Shown: positions 63,530 through 64,000 of the stretch, in pieces | How positions within the stretch are numbered: the first letter of the stretch is position 1 | Layout: each line of letters begins with the position of its first letter | Assembly: GCA_039621445.1 (NCBI GenBank) | Contig: CP154954.1 | Span: 38,773,816 to 38,837,815, forward strand | Length of the DNA stretch: 64,000 nt | Direction: 5' to 3' | Source of the DNA: Euglena gracilis | Taxonomy: Eukaryota > Euglenida > Euglenophyceae > Euglenales | Position numbers and translations under genes: made by a program | Notes under the pieces: model-generated | What the model saw: only the letters and a program-made list of their open reading frames with translations | What the model was told of the DNA's origin: nothing | Databases searched by the model: none

Positions 63530-63870
63530 ACTGGACAGATGATGGACAAGATGAAGATGCTACAAGATGCCGATGCTGGACAAGATGCAAATGCTGGACA
63601 CGATGCAGATACTGGACAAGATGCCAATGCTGGACAAGATGAACTGGATGGTTGCTGGACAAGATGCCGATGCTGGACAAAATGCAGATGCTAGACAAGA
63701 TGCAGATACTGGACAAGATGCCGATGCTGGACAAGATGAACTGGATGCAGACACTGGACAAGATGCAGATTCAGTTGTTGGACAAGATGCTGATGCTGGA
63801 CAAGATGCAGATGCTAAACAAAATCAGATACTGGACAAGATGCCGATGCTGGACAAGATGAATTGGATGC
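63530..63870. repeat. GATGCTGGACAAGATGC minisatellite
   Basis: About eighteen ~18-bp units (GGACAAGATGCCGATGCT and variants), interrupted twice by GAACTGGATG. It is followed by three CACCGGATCC units at 63885. Confidence 0.92.
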
Positions 63871-64000
63871 AGGCAAGGACAGCCACCGGATCCCACCGGA
63901 TCCCACCGGATCCCACCATCTCCACCATCTTTGGTTGCTTTTTGACCACTTTGACCACTTTTGGCTGCTTTTTGCCCACATTGACCACTTTTGACTGCTT

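Overview
This window is nuclear DNA from a eukaryote with a very repeat-rich genome, most likely an alga or other protist. I cannot name the species. There are no operons, ribosome-binding sites, rRNAs or clear tRNAs. Short GC-rich coding islands with GT-AG (sometimes apparent GC-AG) borders lie in introns and spacers packed with foldback elements, satellites, minisatellites and extreme runs of G or C. Most long open frames here are repeats that lack stop codons, not genes.

Region 1-20 kb: a minus-strand gene can be followed from about 17.0 kb (possibly 20.0 kb) down to about 1.5 kb. At least twelve short candidate exons carry a coherent reading frame. Wherever both borders could be placed, their lengths are multiples of three, so every intron would be phase 0. 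They encode an unrecognised protein with several hydrophobic, membrane-like stretches and Pro/Ala/Ser-rich linkers. A Pro/Ser/Ala-rich minisatellite block at 18.05-19.97 kb lies upstream and may be its 5' part. The introns are filled by transposable elements.

Region 20-43 kb: there is almost no convincing host gene. It holds nested elements, a 305-bp TIR element with five TGACGTCA sites, two large foldback elements built on GTCGGCCGAC motifs, two hAT-type elements (one with a C-terminal dimerisation-domain remnant), GATA and GACA microsatellites, a ~162-bp satellite, and a large inverted repeat at 40.0-42.1 kb.

Region 43-64 kb: several real exon fragments are visible. One two-exon C-terminus lies at 44.6-44.8 kb (minus). 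A plus-strand gene starting at 45.69 kb ends in a GATA-like Cys4 zinc finger and is split in frame by a 1.1-kb hAT-like insertion. A three-exon C-terminus lies at 55.6-56.6 kb, with terminal-exon pieces at 57.9 and 59.6 kb. A degenerate zinc-finger/hAT-like pseudogene lies at 59.7-60.2 kb. The satellite returns at 62.2-63.2 kb.

The most striking theme is a set of short non-autonomous elements (called A, B, C, E, W and S here). They share a terminal pattern (CA, then about ten bases, then TTAAGGACC or CTTACCGACC, then a C/G run), make 8-bp target duplications, and mostly carry a central GC hairpin, often with the unusually stable GCGAAGC core. Several are nested inside each other with every target duplication intact, so the order of insertion can be read directly.
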